Shown here: piece after piece, positions 59,361 to 64,000 of the stretch
Layout: each line of letters opens with the position of its first letter
How positions within the stretch are numbered: the first letter of the stretch is position 1
Origin: Parasediminibacterium sp046546515
GTDB taxonomy: Bacteria; Bacteroidota; Bacteroidia; Chitinophagales; Chitinophagaceae
Assembly (NCBI RefSeq): GCF_046546515.1
Contig: NZ_JBKHKJ010000023.1
Location: 23,587 to 87,586, forward strand
Reading direction: 5' to 3'
DNA length: 64,000 bases
Notes under the pieces: generated by a model
What the model saw: the letters and a program-made list of their open reading frames with translations, nothing else
Database searches by the model: none
Told to the model about the DNA's origin: nothing
Program-made: the position numbers and the translations under genes

Positions 59361-61304
59361 CTATTTAAAAGCCAATTTTAAAATCGTTACAGAATAGGGC
59401 TTAAAGTTGTAAGTAATATTTTTGCCCATCCCTTGGATTGGGTTTGTAACAGGCACTATCTTTTTAGGGTCGGTGAGTGAATTGGTGTCTGAAGTTTTTT
59501 CAGAACTAATAATAGTCGCAAGCCCCACAGGCAATAGTTCTTTTTTGCTGACAATATTAAGCGTAGCTGGCAAAGCGCTTGCAGATACATTTACAACCTT
59601 TAAAAACAGGGTCCCCATTTTGCTATCCTTAGTTACAGAATAGAACAATTGCTCGGTAGTGTCTGCGGCAAGCGGCACATTGCTGATGGAAGATTTTACT
59701 GCTTCATCCCCGATATAAGTAGAAAAAGCTTTCTGTACATAATATGATGGCGAGCCGTAACTGCTCACTGTGTTATACCCAATCAAGTCGCTTTTCCACT
59801 GCATACCACCAGGGTTTACGTTTACAAAAAGCGGTGCGTAGCAGCTCATTTTTACAATGTCTGCATTGCGTTCCAAGCCAGTTAAAAAAGCAGCATCGCC
59901 CAAAGCACCTAGGAAATTGGTAGTAGGGAAACCTTCCCGGCAAGCCCACTCGCCTTCAAATACTTTGGCATCACTCCTTATGTAACTGTCGTACTTATGG
60001 GCTAGTTTCAAAGATTGTTTGAATGAAAAATAATGGTGTATGTCTTCCATGTCAGGCACTCTTGAAGTTACATGCGCACTGGAAATAACTTGTATGGCAG
60101 GGTATTTTGCTTTGATGGCATCATAAAAAGCAGTAAAACGGGCATCCCATGTTTTTTGCTTGTCAAACCAGTCCTCATTGCCCACTTCTACATATTTCAA
60201 TCGGTAAGGGAACGGGTGGCCAAGCTTGGCACGCACCGCACCCCATTTTGTACTTTTTTCACCCGTGAGGAATTCAATTTCATCCAACGCATCCTGGATA
60301 TAGGGTTGCAAAGAATCACCCACGATTGGGTTTACTTTGGTTAATAACAGCCCATCAAAAACAGCTAATAAAGGCTCCATTTTCAAATCTTCGCACCAAC
60401 CCATAAATTCCATCAACCCCAAACCATCGGAGGAATGGTAGCGCCAAGAATCGTTGTTGTGGGTTGGCCGCTGGGAAATATCGCCGATTGTATTTTTCCA
60501 ATTGAAACGGTTTTCTAATTTGTTGGATTGCAAATAATTGCCTCCGGGGAAACGAAGGAAGCCCGGCTTCATGTCTGCCAGCAGTTCCATGATGTCTTTT
60601 CGGTTGCCATTTGGCCGATTGTTGTAAGTGGGTGGGAACAAGGAAACTAGGCTAAACCAAACCGTGCCTTTGTTTTCGGCAGTGATGGTAAAGCGGTTGT
60701 TTGACGATGTGTCCACATCACCAGTGGTTAGCTCAACGGTATATTTTTTCCATTCACCAGATATTGCCCTTACCTGTGTTCTTGCCCAAACAGTTACGCC
60801 GTCATTGCCTTCAATGGCTATGGTAAGCGGCCCACTGAAACCTGCGGCAGCTTTTGCATAAAAAGAAGCCGTGTAATTGGTGTTGGGATGCACGGGTATA
60901 CCCCAAAAGCCATCATTGGAAACTACAACTCTGTTCCTCGCATCAGCCGAGGTGATGTCTAACCGTAAGTTTTTGGTTAATGCCGTATTCTTTTGCTCGA
61001 TGCTATCCAATGAAATAGTACCAGTGGCTGTGCCTTCCTTTGCCAAAGACCAATGCTCTGGCTTAGTAGGGTTATCCTTAAAAGCCCTGTTCCTGATTAG
61101 CTCTGCATATATTCCACCATCATAGGAATAATTGATTTCTTCTGTCATTAATCCATAAAACTGTGGGCTTATTTTCCCAACTGTTTGTTCGGCATTGATG
61201 GTAATAACAGTTGCAGGTTTTGTGCTGTCCTGGGCAAATATTATACCCCCAAATAGGCCATTGGCAATTATTGCGGCAAGGCAAATCCTTTTGTAGTGTT
61301 TCAT
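59361..61304 (-). CDS. Secreted GH51 alpha-L-arabinofuranosidase
   Basis: GH51 enzymes hydrolyse terminal arabinofuranosyl residues with retention. The 647-aa protein has a signal peptide (LFGGIIFAQ) and an N-terminal segment. A CBM4_9-like insertion follows (about 100-225, ending WFSLVSLFPPTYN). The catalytic barrel has FLRFPGGNYLQSN, acid/base Glu in VEVGNEDWFD, and nucleophile Glu in FEGEWACREG. A C-terminal sandwich follows. Bacteroidota GH51 proteins with this insert are common. The arabinose released is used by the flanking ara genes. Confidence 0.94.
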   Translation of the reverse strand: MKHYKRICLAAIIANGLFGGIIFAQDSTKPATVITINAEQTVGKISPQFYGLMTEEINYSYDGGIYAELIRNRAFKDNPTKPEHWSLAKEGTATGTISLDSIEQKNTALTKNLRLDITSADARNRVVVSNDGFWGIPVHPNTNYTASFYAKAAAGFSGPLTIAIEGNDGVTVWARTQVRAISGEWKKYTVELTTGDVDTSSNNRFTITAENKGTVWFSLVSLFPPTYNNRPNGNRKDIMELLADMKPGFLRFPGGNYLQSNKLENRFNWKNTIGDISQRPTHNNDSWRYHSSDGLGLMEFMGWCEDLKMEPLLAVFDGLLLTKVNPIVGDSLQPYIQDALDEIEFLTGEKSTKWGAVRAKLGHPFPYRLKYVEVGNEDWFDKQKTWDARFTAFYDAIKAKYPAIQVISSAHVTSRVPDMEDIHHYFSFKQSLKLAHKYDSYIRSDAKVFEGEWACREGFPTTNFLGALGDAAFLTGLERNADIVKMSCYAPLFVNVNPGGMQWKSDLIGYNTVSSYGSPSYYVQKAFSTYIGDEAVKSSISNVPLAADTTEQLFYSVTKDSKMGTLFLKVVNVSASALPATLNIVSKKELLPVGLATIISSEKTSDTNSLTDPKKIVPVTNPIQGMGKNITYNFKPYSVTILKLAFK

Positions 61305-61328
61305 TTGTTTGTAATTTTTATTGTCTAA

Positions 61329-61418
61329 ATTAGGATTTATTGGATTTAAAGATATTATGATTAAGTGTGAATTACTACACTAATCGATATTTAATCCTTA
61401 CATCTTATAAATCCTAAT
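61329..61418. repeat. Self-complementary spacer between araB and GH51
   Basis: Outer 12-bp arms ATTAGGATTTAT (61329-61340) and ATAAATCCTAAT (61407-61418), with inner imperfect pairs (GGATTTAAAGATA/TATTTAATCC and GATTAAGTGT/ACACTAATC). The whole spacer can fold into one long stem. Confidence 0.6.
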
Positions 61419-63094
61419 CAAGACAAGGTTTCCTCAATAAAATTACCTAATTTAGAATAAGCCTCATACCTTTTAGCATAAATGCCAACAACTGCTGCAT
61501 TGGGCTGATATTCAGCATCAAATCCTTGTCCCATTACTACCATCGCATCCTCTACTTTTGGGTAAATACCTGCCGCAGTGGCTGCAAACATGGCCGCACC
61601 CAAAGCACAGGTCTGCTCGCTTTTGTGTATGCGGATGGGCATGTTCATCACATCTGCCATCATCTGCATAATGAATGGCGATTTTTTTGCTACGCCACCC
61701 AAACCAATTAGTCCTTTTACAGGTATGCCTTCTTCTATAAAACGGTCAACTATTTTCTTTGCCCCAAAACAAGTGGCTTCTACCAATGCCCTAAACATTT
61801 TGGGGGCATCTGTCCCCAAGCTTAATCCTGCAAAAGCACCTTTCAAAAGCTGGTTTGCATCGGGCGTACGCCTACCATTTTGCCAGTCTATAGCCAGCTC
61901 CGCTTTTTCATCTATTGGCAATGCGGCTGCATTTTTGCTTAATTCAGCCAATAATTTATTTATTATTTCATTTTTTAAAGCCTCGGCAGTTTCGGTATCA
62001 ATCAAAGACGTTTGTGGCAATAGGTTTTGTACTGGCCAAGCCAAAACATTCCTAAACCAGGCATAAGCATCGCCAAAGGCAGATTGCCCAGCTTCCATGC
62101 CCACCATGCCCGGTATAACCGAGCCAGGCACTTGGCCGCAAATACCTTTTATTAGTTTGCCAGCCACTTCGCTTTCGGGGGCTATTAAAATATCGCAGGT
62201 TGAAGTGCCCATTACTTTGCTTAGGTAGTAAGGCTCTATCTGCCCGCCAACAGCACCCATGTGCGCATCAAAAGCACCTACACCTATTACTACATCCGTA
62301 GGGATACCCAATTTTTCTGCCCATTCCTTGGAAATAGTGCCAGCAGCCTCGGCAGAAGTGACCGTATGAGAAAATAATTTAGTTGTAAATCCATCCAATA
62401 ATGAATCAAGGGTAGCAAAAAACTCATTAGGTGGCAAACCACCAAATTCTGTTGCCCACAAGGCTTTATGGCCAGCACTGCAAACGCCACGTTTTAGGTG
62501 AGCAACATCGTTGCCGCCTGTTAGCAAATAAGGTATCCAGTCGCAATGCTCCACCCAAGAACCGATTGCACCAGCAACTGCTCCGTCTTCCCTGAGCACA
62601 TGAAGCAGTTTAGCCCAAAACCATTCCGAGGAGTAAATACCACCTACAAATTGCAAATAGTTGGTTTCAAATTTGGTGGCATGGATGTTTATTTCGGCGG
62701 CTTCTTTTACGGAAGTATGGTCTTTCCACAGCACAAACATGGCATTGGGGTTGTTTTCAAAACCCGGCAGCAAAGCCAATGGTGTTCCATGTATATCTAC
62801 AGCCACAGGTGTTGAACCAGTTGTATCAACCGAAATGCCTTTGATGCCTGCAGCCACATCTACACCTGCTTTTTGCAGGCAGTCCTTAATAGTAAATTCC
62901 AGCCCCTCTACATAGTCCAATGGGTGCTGGCGGAACAGGTTTTGCGAAGGGTTGCAAAACAGGCCTTGTTTCCAACGGGGGTAATAAAAAACGGAGGCGG
63001 CCACCTCTTCGCCAGTAAGCGCGTTCACTACTATTGAGCGGACAGAATCAGTCCCGTAATCAACCCCAATAACATAAGATGTATCCATTTTCAT
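61418..63094 (-). CDS. araB: L-ribulokinase
   Basis: AraB phosphorylates L-ribulose to L-ribulose 5-phosphate. The 558-aa FGGY-family kinase begins YVIGVDYGTDSVRSIVV (ATP site) and has GISVDTTGSTPVAVD, GVGAFDAHMGAVGG (substrate loop with catalytic Asp) and LIGLGGVAKKSPFIMQMMAD (second FGGY motif). Two closely spaced starts (residues 1 and 3) are possible. It is the first gene of the arabinose run. No transporter or transcription factor is adjacent. Confidence 0.95.
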   Translation of the reverse strand: MKMDTSYVIGVDYGTDSVRSIVVNALTGEEVAASVFYYPRWKQGLFCNPSQNLFRQHPLDYVEGLEFTIKDCLQKAGVDVAAGIKGISVDTTGSTPVAVDIHGTPLALLPGFENNPNAMFVLWKDHTSVKEAAEINIHATKFETNYLQFVGGIYSSEWFWAKLLHVLREDGAVAGAIGSWVEHCDWIPYLLTGGNDVAHLKRGVCSAGHKALWATEFGGLPPNEFFATLDSLLDGFTTKLFSHTVTSAEAAGTISKEWAEKLGIPTDVVIGVGAFDAHMGAVGGQIEPYYLSKVMGTSTCDILIAPESEVAGKLIKGICGQVPGSVIPGMVGMEAGQSAFGDAYAWFRNVLAWPVQNLLPQTSLIDTETAEALKNEIINKLLAELSKNAAALPIDEKAELAIDWQNGRRTPDANQLLKGAFAGLSLGTDAPKMFRALVEATCFGAKKIVDRFIEEGIPVKGLIGLGGVAKKSPFIMQMMADVMNMPIRIHKSEQTCALGAAMFAATAAGIYPKVEDAMVVMGQGFDAEYQPNAAVVGIYAKRYEAYSKLGNFIEETLS

Positions 63095-63198
63095 ACAGCA
63101 ATTATCTAAATGAGGGAGCTAATATACGGCAGTCTTTTAAATAAGTGTATTATTTACATTTATTTATTTTATAAGATTATTTACAGCATGATTTTTGG

Positions 63199-63212
63199 CA
63201 ATATTAATATTG
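63199..63212. promoter_or_regulatory. 14-bp perfect palindrome upstream of araB
   Basis: CAATATTAATATTG lies 105 bp before the araB start codon in a 297-bp gap without genes. It is a candidate operator for the arabinose operon. The regulator is unknown. Confidence 0.45.
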
Positions 63213-63391
63213 TTGAGATAGGGGAGTGGGTGTTTGTTGGGCATTGTTCCTAGGGGATGACTATACGAAGTTATGCCCACTCAAAGCAAGTAAAGAGATT
63301 CTAGTTCTTATGCAAAAACGGCAATAGTTTCTTTGGAAAATACGATTTTCGTAAGAAAGAAATATCAAAGTATTTCAGGGCAAGACAAAAT

Positions 63392-63976
63392 TTATAAATC
63401 CAATAACTCTACACTATTTTCTTTGGCTGTTTTATTCAGGCTTACAATCACTTTCTGGTTGTGGAAAGTATCGATGGCTAAGCCCACATAATCTGCCTGT
63501 ATAGGGTATTCACGGCTAAAACGCCTGTCTATCAACACGCATAATTCTACTTTTTGTGGCCTCCCAAAATCTAGTAGAGCGTCTAGTGCTGCCCTTATGG
63601 TCCTGCCAGTCCAAAGCACATCGTCTATCAGCACTACTTTTTTGTTTTCTATGCTGAAAGCAATATCTGTTTTGTTGGCCTTGTGCAGCTCTTTGCGTAT
63701 ATCGTCCCTGTAAAACGTAATATCCAGTTTGCCATAAGCTATTAAAGCAGGGCTTATGTTTTTTTGTATTTCCGCCACTATTTTGTCGCTTAAAAAAACG
63801 CCACGGGGCTGCAACCCAATCAGTACCGTATCTTGTAGCTGTATATGGTTTTCTAGCACTTGATGGGCAAGGCGCTTGATGGTAAGGCCAACCTGATGCT
63901 GCGATAAAATTGTTTTCAATCCAGTATTTGCTTTTGAATAAGGGGATAAAAATAGAGGCTTTACAAGATAAATCAC
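63392..63976 (-). CDS. pyrR: PyrR-like phosphoribosyltransferase
   Basis: This protein is related to PyrR, the UMP-sensing regulator and uracil phosphoribosyltransferase. It has IGLQPRGVFLSDKI, the PyrR segment AYGKLDITFYRDDI, the PRPP motif VVLIDDVLWTGRT, and LIDRRFSREYPIQADYVG. The GTG at 63976 gives 194 aa. A TTG at 63919 (KTILSQHQVGLTIKRL) would give 175 aa, close to the family length, and is the better start. The window ends upstream, so the promoter is not visible. No pyrB follows, since the next 297 bp are empty and araB is unrelated. Confidence 0.88.
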   Translation of the reverse strand: MIYLVKPLFLSPYSKANTGLKTILSQHQVGLTIKRLAHQVLENHIQLQDTVLIGLQPRGVFLSDKIVAEIQKNISPALIAYGKLDITFYRDDIRKELHKANKTDIAFSIENKKVVLIDDVLWTGRTIRAALDALLDFGRPQKVELCVLIDRRFSREYPIQADYVGLAIDTFHNQKVIVSLNKTAKENSVELLDL

Positions 63977-64000
63977 AAAAACTTTTTAGTTACTCACCAC

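Overview
The window is a piece of a Bacteroidota chromosome, most likely from the family Chitinophagaceae. The evidence is a TonB-dependent receptor with a carboxypeptidase-like N-terminal domain, three proteins with type IX secretion (T9SS) C-terminal sorting domains, a DUF4199 protein, a long NusB, TAnnTTTG-type -7 boxes, weak or absent Shine-Dalgarno sequences, and the intergenic repeat families typical of the phylum. I see no rRNA, CRISPR array, prophage or complete insertion sequence.

Layout. 1-1120 is gene-free and repeat-rich. 1121-6021 (+) holds a TonB-dependent receptor, mannonate dehydratase and a DUF4258 protein. 6063-15450 (almost all -) holds a MATE exporter, coaE, yajC, a DUF1573 lipoprotein, nusB, a degenerate receiver protein with a membrane anchor (+), a secreted unknown, and a four-gene set for GDP-D-glycero-alpha-D-manno-heptose (hddA, gmhA, hddC, gmhB-like). 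After a 0.9-kb repeat element, 16387-29703 (-) holds envelope-glycan and housekeeping genes: five glycosyltransferases, an SPFH protein, a vapBC pair wedged between two glycosyltransferases, a dihydroorotase homologue without its metal ligands, rpe, and three tRNAs (Pro, Leu, Gly). 30263-40401 (+) holds rpsO-pnp, a single-domain response regulator, an ATP-grasp plus YbdK-type ligase pair, an ECF sigma factor with a membrane-anchored beta-barrel partner and a lipoprotein, and a ROK kinase. 40690-51273 (-) holds a GH43 enzyme and three T9SS-exported proteins, one split by a frameshift. 51274-53728 is a 2.4-kb repeat-only region. 53729-63094 (-) is an arabinose/galactoside operon: araB, GH51, GH27, araD, galM, araA. 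A PyrR-like gene closes the window.

How the genes work together. The GH43, GH51 and GH27 enzymes release arabinose and galactose from plant arabinan or arabinogalactan. GalM, AraA, AraB and AraD carry arabinose to xylulose 5-phosphate, which enters the pentose phosphate pathway where Rpe acts. Sedoheptulose 7-phosphate from the same pathway feeds the heptose genes, whose product suits the surface glycans built by the glycosyltransferases.

The most unusual content is non-coding. Five arrays of degenerate units repeat every 11 bp (or 10-11 bp). Three of them lie inside copies of an undescribed element that ends in a 57-bp double hairpin. One copy carries a 290-bp MITE-like insertion with a 10-bp target duplication, and its empty site can be read in the sister copy. 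Many gene junctions carry short self-similar repeats, and in five genes these repeats supply the last codons and the stop.
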